Below are positions 44,502 through 53,515 of a DNA stretch of 64,000 bases, piece after piece. Under the pieces are notes generated by a model. That model ran no database searches, was not told the origin of the DNA, and saw nothing but the letters and a program-made list of their open reading frames with translations. Both the position numbers and the translations under genes were made by a program. Within the stretch, counting starts at the first letter, position 1, and every line of letters starts with the position of its first letter. The DNA is from G963717155 sp963717155 (lineage in GTDB: Bacteria > Actinomycetota > Thermoleophilia > Gaiellales > JALYLC01). The DNA lies in the NCBI GenBank assembly GCA_963717155.1, contig OY970326.1, positions 1,550,001-1,614,000 of the forward strand, given 5' to 3'.

Positions 44502-45355
44502 TGCAGATCGTCGCGGTCGTCAACCGGAAGGGCGGCGTCGGCAAGACCACGACCGCGGTGAACATCGCATGCGCGCTCGCGATCGGCGGTCAGCGGACGT
44601 TGCTGATCGACCTCGACCCGCAGGGGTCCGCGAGCCATGCGCTCGGGCTCGAGAGCGTCGACGGTGAGGGCGCGAGCGCGCTCTTCCGCCGCGGCGGCGG
44701 GTTCCGCGTCCAGGCCGTCACTCCCCCGGCCCCGGTGCAGCTCGGGGTTCTCTGCGCCGATCCGAGGCTCGCCGAGGAGGAGGCCGCGATCCTGCGCGAC
44801 CCGTCCCGCGGCGCGCGCATCGCAAAGTCGCTCGAGGCCCAGCGTGGTCTCTGGGAGATCGCCGTGCTCGACACTCCGCCGGCGCTCGGCGCGCTGACGG
44901 GCGTCGCGCTGCAGGCCGCCGACGCAGTGGTCGTGCCGGTCGCGGCCGACTACCTCGCGGTCGAGACGCTGCGGGCCACGCTCGAGGGGATCCGGGCCGT
45001 CGAGCGCGACCGCGGATCGCGCTACCGGCCGCTGGCGGTGCTTCCGACGATGGTGCAGATGCGACGTCCCGGCTCACGGGCCGCGGCGGCGCTCGTGCGC
45101 GAGCGCTTCGGCGACCTCGTGCTGCCCGACGACATCCCGTTCAGCGCGCGTTTCGACACCTCGGCGCTCGCGGGCGTGCCGGTCGTGGCACGGGACCCGT
45201 CGTCGAGGCCTGCGCAGGCCTATCGCGTGGCCGCGCGCGCAGTGCTGGCCCAGCTCGGCGAGCCACCGGCCAAGCGCAAGGGCGCGGTGAAGGACTTCGT
45301 GCGGGCAGACATGCGCTCGGCGCTGCAGATCCTGCGGCGAGGCCCTTCCAGCTGA
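44501..45355 (+). CDS. ParA/Soj family ATPase (orphan)
   Basis: 284 residues from GTG 44501. Deviant Walker A KGGVGKTTTAVNIA (about residues 10-23) with signature lysine, Walker A' LLIDLDPQGSASHALGL, Walker B IAVLDTPPALG. No ParB follows and no parS-like repeats were seen. It is not FlhG-like (which begins with a GKGGVGK motif after a helical extension). It is coupled to the flavoprotein gene by overlap and converges on the flagellar-locus PilZ gene, so it may position a polar or chemosensory complex rather than a replicon. This is inference. Confidence 0.85.
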   Translation: MQIVAVVNRKGGVGKTTTAVNIACALAIGGQRTLLIDLDPQGSASHALGLESVDGEGASALFRRGGGFRVQAVTPPAPVQLGVLCADPRLAEEEAAILRDPSRGARIAKSLEAQRGLWEIAVLDTPPALGALTGVALQAADAVVVPVAADYLAVETLRATLEGIRAVERDRGSRYRPLAVLPTMVQMRRPGSRAAAALVRERFGDLVLPDDIPFSARFDTSALAGVPVVARDPSSRPAQAYRVAARAVLAQLGEPPAKRKGAVKDFVRADMRSALQILRRGPSS

Positions 45356-45358
45356 TAC

Positions 45359-45745
45359 CTACGCGGGAATGGGCTCCGTCGGATCGATGCCGAGGGCGCC
45401 TGTGCGCTCCTCGAGCAGCTCCTGCAGCGCCCGCTGCGAGCTGGTGTCTCCACCGGTGAACTCGAGGGCGATCTCGTGGTGCGTGTCGGACAGTGAGCGG
45501 ACGCGGATGACGCGCGCGTCGAGGCGGAGGCCCGAGTCGTCGTCGGGCACGCGCAGCACGAGATCGACCGACTGCCCGATCGGAAGGATCGTCGGCGAGA
45601 TCAGCAGCACTCCCCCGGCCGAGAAGTTCAGGGTGCGGCCATCGAACTGATCGTCCTTCTCGACGCGCGGCGTGCACGAGACGACGAGCTGCTCGGCGAT
45701 GCGTACGAAGCGCCGTCGCTCTCCCCGCCGGCGGCGCACCCTCAC
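45359..45745 (-). CDS. PilZ domain protein (c-di-GMP receptor)
   Basis: 128 residues from GTG 45745, overlapping the sigma-factor stop. The c-di-GMP motifs are both present: RxxxR in RRRFVR near the N-terminus and (D/N)xSxxG in NFSAGG about 40 residues later. No YcgR N-domain is present in this protein. As the last gene of the flagellar locus it probably links c-di-GMP to motor output or to sigma-factor activity. Its frame could extend upstream in the sigma gene, but that would be a shadow. Confidence 0.82.
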   Translation of the reverse strand: MRVRRRRGERRRFVRIAEQLVVSCTPRVEKDDQFDGRTLNFSAGGVLLISPTILPIGQSVDLVLRVPDDDSGLRLDARVIRVRSLSDTHHEIALEFTGGDTSSQRALQELLEERTGALGIDPTEPIPA

Positions 45746-46752
45746 GCCTCCGCGTCGAGGTAGTCGCGAAGATCCGGGTGCCGGTTCTCGAGGTCGCGCA
45801 ACGCGCGGGCCTCGAGCTGGCGGACGCGCTCGCGGGTGACGCCGAGGGTCTTGCCGACCTGCTCGAGCGTGCGGGGCTTCTCGCCATCGAGCCCGTAGCG
45901 CAGCTCGACGACCTGCCGCTCGCGCTCCGGGAGGCCCTCCAGGGCGATCGCCAGCTCGTCCTCCTGCTGGCCGTGCGCCGTCGCATGGTGCGGACGGTCG
46001 GCGTTGACGTCCTCGAGCATGTCCGAGAACAGCGAGTCGCCCTCGCCCACCGGAGTCTCGAGCGAGACGGGATCCTCCTGCAGCTGCTTGAGCTGGGTGA
46101 TGCGGAGCTCGGGCAGATCGAGTGCGACGCCGACCTCGTGGTGCGTCGGGTCGCGGCCGAGATCCTGCGCCAGTCCGCGCTCGGTGCGGTGGACCCGCTT
46201 CAGCTGGTCCACGACGTGCACGGGCAGGCGGATGGTGCGGCCCTGGTCGGCGATGGCGCGCGACATCGACTGGCGGATCCACCACGTCGCGTAGGTCGAG
46301 AGCTTGAAACCCTTCGTCCAGTCGAACTTCTCGACCGACCGGATCAGCCCGAGGTTGCCCTCCTGGATCAGGTCGAGCAGCGGCAGGCCAGAGCTCGAGT
46401 ACATCTTCGCGATCGAGATGACGAGACGCAGGTTGCACTCGACGAGGTGCTGCTTCGCCCACTCGTCGCCGGCATCCTTGCGCCGCGCGAGCTCGTGCTC
46501 CTGCTTGCGCGTCAACAGCGGGCCGTTGCCGATCTGGCGCACGTAGGTGCGCAGCAGGTCGACGTCCTCGGCGCGGCGGGCTTCGAGCTCCTCCGCTGCA
46601 TCGGCGTCGAGCTCGTCCTCGACGGGCTCGTCGAGCAGCCCGGGCGCCGCGGCGACGGTCGCCGTGCCCTCCTCCTCATCGGGGACGAGGGCGAGGTGCG
46701 GTCGCGAGGACTCGCGCTCGGGTGTGTGCTTGATCCGCTCTGGAACACTCAT
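45742..46752 (-). CDS. RNA polymerase sigma factor, sigma-70 group 1/2 (RpoD/HrdB-like)
   Basis: 336 residues from ATG 46752; an upstream in-frame ATG at 46797 overlaps the -10 element and is not used in my view. Region 1.2 (DLLRTYVRQIGNGPLLTR), region 2 (DLIQEGNLGLIRSVEKFDWTKGFKLSTYATWWIRQSMSRAI), region 3 and region 4 (LGVTRERVRQLEARALRDLE) are complete. This is RpoD-like, not FliA-like, and too short to be the usual housekeeping RpoD with a long acidic N-terminus, so a group 2 sigma is likely. The gene has a flagellar-type promoter of its own. Confidence 0.88.
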   Translation of the reverse strand: MSVPERIKHTPERESSRPHLALVPDEEEGTATVAAAPGLLDEPVEDELDADAAEELEARRAEDVDLLRTYVRQIGNGPLLTRKQEHELARRKDAGDEWAKQHLVECNLRLVISIAKMYSSSGLPLLDLIQEGNLGLIRSVEKFDWTKGFKLSTYATWWIRQSMSRAIADQGRTIRLPVHVVDQLKRVHRTERGLAQDLGRDPTHHEVGVALDLPELRITQLKQLQEDPVSLETPVGEGDSLFSDMLEDVNADRPHHATAHGQQEDELAIALEGLPERERQVVELRYGLDGEKPRTLEQVGKTLGVTRERVRQLEARALRDLENRHPDLRDYLDAEA

Positions 46753-46793
46753 GTCGTGGTACGCCGGTATTGCCCGGCGCCTCCTTGTGCTCG

Positions 46794-46821
46794 GCATCGG
46801 CGTTCGCGCGCTGGAACTTGA
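46794..46821 (-). promoter_or_regulatory. Sigma-28-like flagellar promoter of the sigma-factor gene
   Basis: Read on the minus strand: TCAAG (46821-46817), 15-nt spacer, GCCGATGC (46801-46794). -35 and spacer are identical to the fliS, fliL and fliP sites. The leader to the ATG at 46752 would be about 35 nt. Confidence 0.68.
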
Positions 46822-46869
46822 GCGTTCGGGGTTGACAGATCGACAACTTGCGGCTACTGGGGTCTGCAG

Positions 46870-47544
46870 TCAGCCTGTGTGCGGCACCTCAGCGGTCACG
46901 AGCGCCCCGCTCGCGCGTCGTCGCCCGACGACGAGGAGGCCCGCGCGCGCCGGCCCGCCCGCTCGCAGATGAAGCTCCATGCCGTGCTGCGTCGCCGCTG
47001 CGCCCACGATCGCGCCGACCGGGACGCGGTCGTAGATGCCCACGAGCGCGAGATCGTCCGGCGTGGCCGCGCCCGACGCGCGGAAGAGCTGCTCGAGGCA
47101 CTCGCGAAAGAGCGTGCGGTCGATCTGCTCGAGGATCATCGGCCGGGCCCGCCGCGTCAGGACGGCCGGCGGCTCGGCCCTGACGGTCGACTGCAGACGC
47201 GGGATCGCCACACTGCGCGACTCCGCCGCGAAGAGGGGCGCCTTCTCGGTCGTCGCGAGCCGGAACCGGAGCTCGACCCTCCGCAGCGCGAAGACGGCGC
47301 CGGCCAGCGTCGCCGGCACGACGTCGACGACCGGTGCGAGCTCGAGCGCGCGCGCCGGCGGCAGATCGTCCACGAGCTGGTGGGACGAGCCGGTGAGCGG
47401 CGGCGCGAGCGTCGCCTCCCACGTTCGAGGCTCGGGGTCGGGCAGGCGATGGGTCTCGGCGATCTCGACGTCGAGCGGCGCGCTGACGCTCCGCTCGCGG
47501 CCGAGTGCGCGAAGCGGCAGGGGCGCCCGCGGGCGCCGGCTCAC
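46870..47544 (-). CDS. Conserved-looking hypothetical protein in the flagellar locus (A)
   Basis: 224 residues, soluble, no known domain. Contains a central basic-acidic alternation (ALRRVELRFRLATTEKAPLF) and a C-terminal GLLVVGRRRASGALV segment. Starts at ATG 47544, overlapping the stop of the next gene upstream (ATGA). It is the gene nearest the sigma factor, with a 117-nt gap containing the sigma promoter. Real gene by codon usage and overlaps; function not recognised. Confidence 0.55.
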   Translation of the reverse strand: MSRRPRAPLPLRALGRERSVSAPLDVEIAETHRLPDPEPRTWEATLAPPLTGSSHQLVDDLPPARALELAPVVDVVPATLAGAVFALRRVELRFRLATTEKAPLFAAESRSVAIPRLQSTVRAEPPAVLTRRARPMILEQIDRTLFRECLEQLFRASGAATPDDLALVGIYDRVPVGAIVGAAATQHGMELHLRAGGPARAGLLVVGRRRASGALVTAEVPHTG

Positions 47545-48086
47545 GCCGCTTGCGCGGCGGTGCTCTCGCCGGCTGCGATCAGTCTGAGCGCGGCGCGGAC
47601 GCGCACGGGCGGCTCGCTCACGTCCATCGTCTCGGCCGCTGCGATGACGCCGTCGGCCATCGAGCGATGCAGCGACGAGTCGGCCCGGGTGATGAAGCGC
47701 ACCGGGGGATCCCCGGCGCGAAGCTGCAGGGTGAACCCGGCACTCGCGCCCTCGACCGGGCGGAAGGTGCCGATCGGGCCGCTCGGCTCGAGGCCGCTCG
47801 GCTCCATGTGCGCCACGGGCACGTCGTCGCCGCCGATCGCGAGCAGCGGATCGGTGACGAGCACGACCGCGGGCGACCGCTCGAGATCGTCGAGCAGCCT
47901 GGTCGTGATCACGGCAGCGCGCAGGTAGCGGTCGAGCGCGTCGCCGTAGAGCGTGGTCTGCAGGCGGCTCGGGCGCAGCGCAACGGTGTGCCGGAACTCG
48001 AGCGGCAGGCCGAACTCGTCGACGACGAGCACTCCGCCGAGGTATCCGGCCGGATCGAGGCGCTGCACGTCCAGGTAGGCGATCAC
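47541..48086 (-). CDS. Conserved-looking hypothetical protein in the flagellar locus (B)
   Basis: 181 residues from GTG 48086 (GTGA overlap with the next gene). Begins MIAYLDVQRLDPAGYLGGVLVV and includes LPLEFRHTVALRPSRLQTTLYGDALDRYL, a segment that looks enzymatic or ligand binding. No helix-turn-helix, membrane or signal segment. No known family recognised. Overlaps on both sides show that it belongs to a translationally coupled group with genes A and C. Confidence 0.6.
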   Translation of the reverse strand: MIAYLDVQRLDPAGYLGGVLVVDEFGLPLEFRHTVALRPSRLQTTLYGDALDRYLRAAVITTRLLDDLERSPAVVLVTDPLLAIGGDDVPVAHMEPSGLEPSGPIGTFRPVEGASAGFTLQLRAGDPPVRFITRADSSLHRSMADGVIAAAETMDVSEPPVRVRAALRLIAAGESTAAQAA

Positions 48087-48377
48087 GCTCTCACGTCCAG
48101 TAGATGCGGTTCGTCATCGGCGTCGTCATCGCTCGGCCGTCGCCGTTCGCCGGCGGCACCGTCCTCATCGCCGTCGCTCGCGGCGTCCGTCGGTCGACGA
48201 GATGCGCTCGGCCTCGGCTACCTCCTCGCTCCGCTCCCGCGAGTGGAGCTCGAGCTCGTAGTCCTGGTCGGCGCGGTCGATCGTGTCCCGAGCGGCAGCC
48301 CGCGCAGCGCCCATGCGAAGGACCTGGTCGCTCTGGGCGAGCAGCGAGGGGAGCTCGACGCGGGGCACCTCGGTCAT
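48083..48377 (-). CDS. Small acidic helical protein in the flagellar locus (C), probably frameshifted
   Basis: Starts ATG 48377 (MTEVPRVELPSLLAQSDQVLR). As given, the frame stops at 48165 after STDGRRERRR. In the +1 frame an acidic, Asp-rich tail (TDAASDGDEDGAAGE...) continues to a TGA at 48083-48085 that overlaps the GTG of gene B exactly as the other overlaps in this operon do. One extra base near 48190 therefore probably hides a ~97-residue protein. Function unknown; helical and charged. Confidence 0.5.
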
Positions 48378-48385
48378 GGCTCAGG

Positions 48386-48760
48386 TCAGCTCCGTCCGCC
48401 CTGGCCGAGCGTCACGCGCGGGACCGGTGGCGGTAGCGGTGTGGCCTGCGCCTGCGCTCGCGCCTCGGCGGCCTGTCTCGACTCCGCGACGCGCGCCTCG
48501 TACAGACGGCGCTGCTCCATCACGTGCGAGATCATCATCTCGCGCACGAGCCAGACCGCACCGAGCCACGCGATGCCGAGTAGCAGCAGCGCGCCGATCA
48601 GGCCATGGATCACGGAGCCCGTCATGTCGGCGCCCGAACGCCAGCTCGCGAGGTAGCCGATCGCGAACCCGAGCAGGGCTCCGATCGCCTTGATCGGCTC
48701 GACGATCGCCTCGACGCCGGTGCGCTGGTCGACGGGCTCGGGATTCGGAGGAGTGGACAT
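48386..48760 (-). CDS. Membrane protein in the flagellar locus (D)
   Basis: 124 residues with a glycine-rich helix near residues 25-45 (AIGALLGFAIGYLASW) and a second (VIHGLIGALLLLGIAWLGAVWLV), followed by a coiled-coil tail (EQRRLYEARVAESRQAAEARAQAQA) ending in proline. It lies between flhF and gene C. FlhG, usually encoded next to flhF, is not here. No family recognised; a motor or export-gate accessory role is conceivable only from position. Confidence 0.6.
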   Translation of the reverse strand: MSTPPNPEPVDQRTGVEAIVEPIKAIGALLGFAIGYLASWRSGADMTGSVIHGLIGALLLLGIAWLGAVWLVREMMISHVMEQRRLYEARVAESRQAAEARAQAQATPLPPPVPRVTLGQGGRS

Positions 48761-48781
48761 GAGCGCAGAGACCCTCGGCTG

Positions 48782-50145
48782 CTAGATCGGCAGGATGCGC
48801 TCGCAGATTGATCCCCCGTCTGCGAGCATCAGGTCGTCGGGGATCCGGGGGCCGGTGCCGAGGTATGCGAGCGGCAGCTGGGAACGGGCGGCCAGGGTGA
48901 CGAGCGGACCGATGAAGCGCGACTCGTCGAGCTTCGTCGGCAGGAGCCGGTTGGCGCCCAGGGCGACGAGCCGACCCAGCAGGTCCTTCATCTCGCGATC
49001 GGCGAAGCCCATCGGAACCACGGCGTGCAGCTCGTCGACGGCGCACTCGACGAGCAGCCCGCGCAGCGCCTCGCGTGCCCGGGCGTCGCTGATCGCGAGC
49101 CCCGGGGTGTCGATCAGCACGACATCGTGGCTCGGAGAACGCGCGGAGAGCCACACGCACGGCGGGGATGCCGCCGGCGCGACGCAGGTCGAACGCGCGC
49201 GACTCGTCGAGCGCGTCGATCGTGCGACCACGGCCGCCCACCTGCGTGTCGCGGCCCGGATCGAGCGCGAGCACGCCGACCGAGAGTCCGGAGGCGGCGT
49301 AGCGCTCGGCCAGCTTCAGCACCGCCGTCGTCTTCCCCGCAGCCGCTCGGCCCGACGACTGCGATCGTCCGCCGGCCCTCCCCGCCCCAGCCCGCCTCGA
49401 CCCGCAGGATCGCGCGGATGCGCGCCCGCACGAGGTCGCGAAGCAGCGCCTCGGGATGGATCGGCCGCAGCGACCGCTCGGCCGCGTTGACGATCGCGCT
49501 CGCGATGTCTCCGGCGACGCCCGCGCGGTCGAGCTCGTCGAGCGCGGCGAACGCCTCGTGCGACACGGTCGTATGCCAGGCGGCCTCGGGGGCGTGCCGC
49601 GGTGCGAGGTGCATGCCGTCGCCCGCGACGCGATGCTCGACGACGATCGGCTCGGCGACCGTGGGCACGACGGGACCGGGCGACGCGACTGGGCCGGCGG
49701 CGCGACGGGAGCGGGCGACGCGACGGGAGTCACGATGGCCGGCTCGACGGGCCCGATCGATCCCGCGAAGTCAGGCAGCGAGAGCTCCTCGACGGGACCC
49801 GCGTAGGCGGCCGCAGCCTGCGAGGCGGGCATCTGCCGTCCACGCACCTCGCCGAGCGCCGTCGCCAGGAGCGCCGCACGCTCATCGTCGATCGATGGGC
49901 GCGGGCGCGGGCGCCGACGCAGACTCGGCAGCGCCGAAGTTGCCCGCGCGCATCGCCTCGGTCTGCTCGTGGGTCGGCACGCGATCGGCGGCGAGCACCT
50001 CGATCGACTTCGTGCCGAAGAACCCACCCACGCCGCCCTTCAATCCCTGGCGCTGGCTCAGGATGACCGCCGACGGACCCAGCTCCTCGCGGATCTGCGG
50101 GGCGAGCTCCTCCAGCGAACGGCCGACATAGGTCTTGAGCTTCAT
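48782..50145 (-). CDS. flhF: Flagellar biosynthesis GTPase FlhF, frameshifted
   Basis: Pieces in three frames align as one FlhF. N-terminus MKLKTYVGRSLEELAPQIREEL and VILSQRQGLKGG; middle VEELSLPDFAG and AFAALDELDRAGVAGDI; the SRP-GTPase NG domain with P-loop GPSGCGKTTAVLKLAERYA once one G is removed from a GGGG run (plus-strand CCCC 49335-49338), then VLALDPGRDTQVGGRGRTID, the G3 motif VVLIDTPG, G4 region PTKLDESRFIGP, and stop at 48782. Other breaks lie near 49898 (+1 in CCC), 49690 (-1) and 49145 (+1). FlhF places the flagellum and helps recruit the export gate. Confidence 0.85.
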
Positions 50146-50164
50146 CGAGTTGGATCTCCTTGGT

Positions 50165-52269
50165 TCAGGCTGCTACGGCGCCGGGGGCGCCGACGACGCC
50201 GACGGTGTCGACGGTCGTGTTCGGGGCGAGCTCGTGGTACGAGACGACCGGCACGCGCGGGAGCGCGTGCGCGATCAGGGATCGAAGGTGGCGGCGAAGG
50301 CGCGCCGAGCAGAGCACGACGGGACGCTGCCCGAGGCCTGCGACGCGCTCGACCTCGACGCGCAGCGACTCGACGAGCTCCTCTGCGCGGCCCGGGTCGA
50401 GCCCGAGATAGCTGCCGTCCGGCGTCTGCACGATCGAGTCGACGACCTCGTCCTCGACCGTCGGGTCGAGCGTGATCGCGGTGATCGAGCCGTTCGGGCC
50501 CGCGAGCGCCGCGGTGATCTGGCGCGCCAGCGCCTGGCGGCAGTACTCGCCGAGCAGCGCGGGATCCTTCGTCAGGCGGGCGCGATCGCCGAGCGTCTCG
50601 ATGATCGTGACGAGGTCCCGGATCGAGATGCCCTCGGAGAGCAGCGAGCAGAGCACGCGGTGCACCTCGCCGACCGACAGCTGGTCGGGGACGAGCTCCT
50701 CGACCGGAACCGGGTGGCGCTCCTTCAGCCCGTCGAGCAGGAGCTTCGCGTCCTGGCGCGACAGGAGCTCGTCGGCGTGCTGGCGGATCGTCTCGGTGAG
50801 GTGCGTGATGATCACCGAGGCCGGGTCGACGACCGTGTAGCCGGACGCCTCGGCCCGCTCGCGTGCGGACGCGGCGATCCACAGCGCCGGCAGGCCGAAG
50901 GCCGGCTCGACCGTCGCGACCCCGTCGAGCGAGGGGTCGGCGTCGCCGGGGTCCATCGCGAGCAGGCTTCCCGGTACGAGCTCGCAGCGCGCGACCTCGG
51001 CGCCCTTCAGGCGGATCGCGTAGGTATGCGAGGCGAGCTGCACGTTGTCGCGGATGCGGATCGGGCGCGAGGACGAGTCCGAGCTCGGCGGCCATCTGGC
51101 GGCGGACGAGCGAGACGCGCTTCAGCAGCTCGCCGCCCTCGCTCTCGTCGACGAGCGGGATCAGCCCGTAGCCGATCTCGAGCTCCAGCACGTCGAGCGG
51201 CAGGGCGTTCCGTACCGACTCGGGGCTCTGCAGCGCGGGTCGCGCCTGCGCCACCTTCGTCGCCTCGTCCGCGCGCGTCGCATCGTCGGAGATGCCGCGG
51301 CGGATCGTCGCGCCGAAGCCCGCGACGAGCGCGCCGACGATCAGGAACGGCACGTGCGGCATGCCGGGAACGATGCCGAGGCAGGCGATGACCGCACCCG
51401 CGGTGAAGAGCGGCCGCGGGCGCGCGAACAGCTGCCCTGCGAGCGAGAAGCCGAGCGACTCGCTGCCCGCCGCGCGCGTCACGATCAGGCCGGTCGCCGT
51501 CGAGATCAGGAGCGCCGGGATCTGCGCGGCGATGCCGTCGCCGACCGTGAGGATGCTGAAGGTCTGCAGCGCGTCGGAGAACGTCCGACCCTGCTGCAGC
51601 ATCCCGATCACGATGCCCGCGAAGAGGTTGACCGCGACGATGATCAGGCCGGCGACGGCGTCGCCGCGCACGAACTTCGAGGCGCCGTCCATCGCGCCGT
51701 AGAAGTCGGCCTCGTGCTGGATCTTCAGGCGGCGCTCGCGCGCCTCGGCGTCGGTGATCTGGCCGGCGTTCAGGTCGGCGTCGATCGCCATCTGCTTGCC
51801 GGGCATGGCGTCGAGGGTGAAGCGCGCGCCGACCTCGGCCACGCGCCCCGCGCCGCTGGTGATCACGACGAACTGGATGACCACGAGGATCAGGAACACG
51901 ACGATGCCGACGACCAGGTTGCCGCCGACGACGAAGTGCCCGAACGCGTGGATCACCGAGCCGGCGTCGCCGTCGGGTCAGGATCAGGCGCGTGACCGAG
52001 ATGTTGATCGCGAGCCGGAACAGCGTCGTGAACAGCAGCACCGTCGGGAACGACGAGAACTCGAGCGCCTCGCGGGTGTACATCGACACGACGACGATCA
52101 GCAGCGCGCCGGCGATGTTCATCGTCACGAACAGGTCGAGCAGCTGCGTCGGCAGCGGCAGCAGCATCATCGCGATGACCATGACGACGACGATCGCCGT
52201 CGAGAAATCGCTGTAGCGCAGGAGCTTGCCGAGCGGCCCTGGCTGGCGGGTGAGGTCGATGCCGCTCAT
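50165..52269 (-). CDS. flhA: Flagellar export gate protein FlhA, frameshifted
   Basis: Full-length family member (~700 residues) after joining three frames. N-terminal membrane domain: DFSTAIVVVMVIAMMLLPLPTQLLDLFVTMNIAGALLIV and SVTRLILT; second piece from GDAGSVIHAFGHFVVGGN through LKIQHEADFYGAMDGASKFVRGDA and the C-terminal cytoplasmic domain start; third piece from IRIRDNVQLASHTYAIRLKG to the end. Joins require one base fewer in CCC runs, seen on the plus strand as GGG at 51975-51977 and 51063-51065. ATG 52269 overlaps the flhB stop (ATGA). FlhA forms the nonameric export gate and docks chaperone-substrate complexes. Confidence 0.92.
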
Positions 52270-53332
52270 GTCCAGGCGTACTTCCGTCCGCGGTTGGTGC
52301 GCCACACGTAGGCGAGCACCTCGGCGACGAGCGCGAACATCTGGGTCGGCACTTCCTGACCCACCTCGACGTCGCGTACAGCTGGCGGGCGAGCGGCGGG
52401 TTCTCGACGATCGCGATGTCGTGCTCGCGGCCGAGCTCGCGGATGCGCAGCGCGAGGAGGTCGGCGCCCTTCGCGAGCACGCGCGGTGCGTTCTGGCCTG
52501 CCCGGTAGGCGAGCGCGACCGCGAAGTGGGTCGGGTTCGTCACGATCACGTCGGCCTTCTTGACGTTCCCGAGCATGCGCGCGCGGGCCATGCCACGAGC
52601 CTTGCTGCGGATGCGGCCCCGCAGCTCGGGCGACATGTCCTGCTGCTTGTGCTCCTGCTTGATCTCCTCCTTGCTCATCTTCAGCGACTTCTCGTGGCTG
52701 TGGCGCGACCAGCCGACGTCGGCGATCGCGATCACGACGAGCACTCCGAGGACGCGCCAGGCGAGGTCGAGCACGAGTCCGCCGATGAAGCCCGCCTGCT
52801 GGCTCGGCTGCAGTGCGCCCATCGATGCGAGATCGTTGCGACGGGGCCAGATCGTGAGGAACACGACGCCCGAGACGATCGCGAGCTTGGCGATGCTCTT
52901 GACGAGCTCGACGAGGCTGTGCGGCGAGAAGATGCGGCGTGCGCCGGACTTCGGGCTGACCCGCTTGAAGTCCGGCTTCAGGTTCGTCAGGACGAGCTTC
53001 GGGCGCACCTGCGCGACCGAGGCGAGCAGTCCCGCGCCCGCGATCGCGATCACGAGCGGCAGCGAGACGACGAGCAGCGTCTGCACGAGCAGGTTCAGCG
53101 CGTGGTTGAGGCCGCCGTGCGCGAGGTCGGGCGAGGCCATCGACCGGAAGGTGTCGCGCATCGCCGACTCCAGATGCCCGAACATCGCTGGGCCCATCGC
53201 GGCGAGGTAGGCGAACGCGGCGCCGAGGATGAACAGGCTTCCGAGCTCCGGGGAACGCGCAACCTGACCCTTCTTGCGGGCCTCGTCCCGCCGCTTCGCG
53301 GTGGGCTTCTCGGTGCGTTCGGCGTTTGCCAA
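52266..53332 (-). CDS. flhB: Flagellar export switch protein FlhB, frameshifted near the 3' end
   Basis: About 355 residues. Starts TTG 53332 with the family opening ERTEKPTAKRRDEARKKGQVARS, but no ribosome binding site is visible; the terminator-like element ends only 8 nt upstream. Four membrane helices, then the cytoplasmic domain with the autocleavage motif NPTH at residues 266-269 (VTNPTHFAVALAYR). After QLYATS the frame breaks near 52370 (one base missing) and continues VEVGQEVPTQMFALVAEVLAYVW to a stop at 52266. FlhB switches export from hook to filament substrates by NPTH self-cleavage. Confidence 0.9.
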
Positions 53333-53340
53333 GAGTCAGG

Positions 53341-53398
53341 GGAAAACAAACGAGGCCACGGGCGGACGCCGAAGTTCGGCGGCCGTTCCGTGGCCTCG
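53341..53398 (-). terminator. Terminator/attenuator-like hairpin between the flhB promoter and flhB
   Basis: An 11-bp perfect outer stem (CGAGGCCACGG 53351-53361 with CCGTGGCCTCG 53388-53398) encloses a second inverted repeat (GCCGAAGTTCGGC). On the minus strand it is followed by TTTGTTTT (53350-53343). It therefore fits an intrinsic terminator acting just before the flhB start codon. Confidence 0.7.
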
Positions 53399-53442
53399 TG
53401 GTCAACGCTTCGGGCCGCCATCCCCGCGGCCCTCTGCCCTCT

Positions 53443-53470
53443 TTATCGGCAGCCCATACCTGCTTCTCAA
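53443..53470 (-). promoter_or_regulatory. Sigma-28-like flagellar promoter of flhB
   Basis: Minus strand: TTGAG (53470-53466), 15-nt spacer, GCCGATAA (53450-53443). The -10 is a perfect match to the sigma-28 consensus. It lies in the 183-nt gap between fliR and flhB. Confidence 0.7.
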
Positions 53471-53515
53471 GCGCTCCCTCGAACGGATGAAATGCGTGGG
53501 AGAGCCCGGAACGGC

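Noticed and set aside
44501..45355. Plasmid-type partition locus
   Set aside because: No ParB, no parS-like repeats and no replication gene nearby; ParA is an orphan in a chromosomal context.
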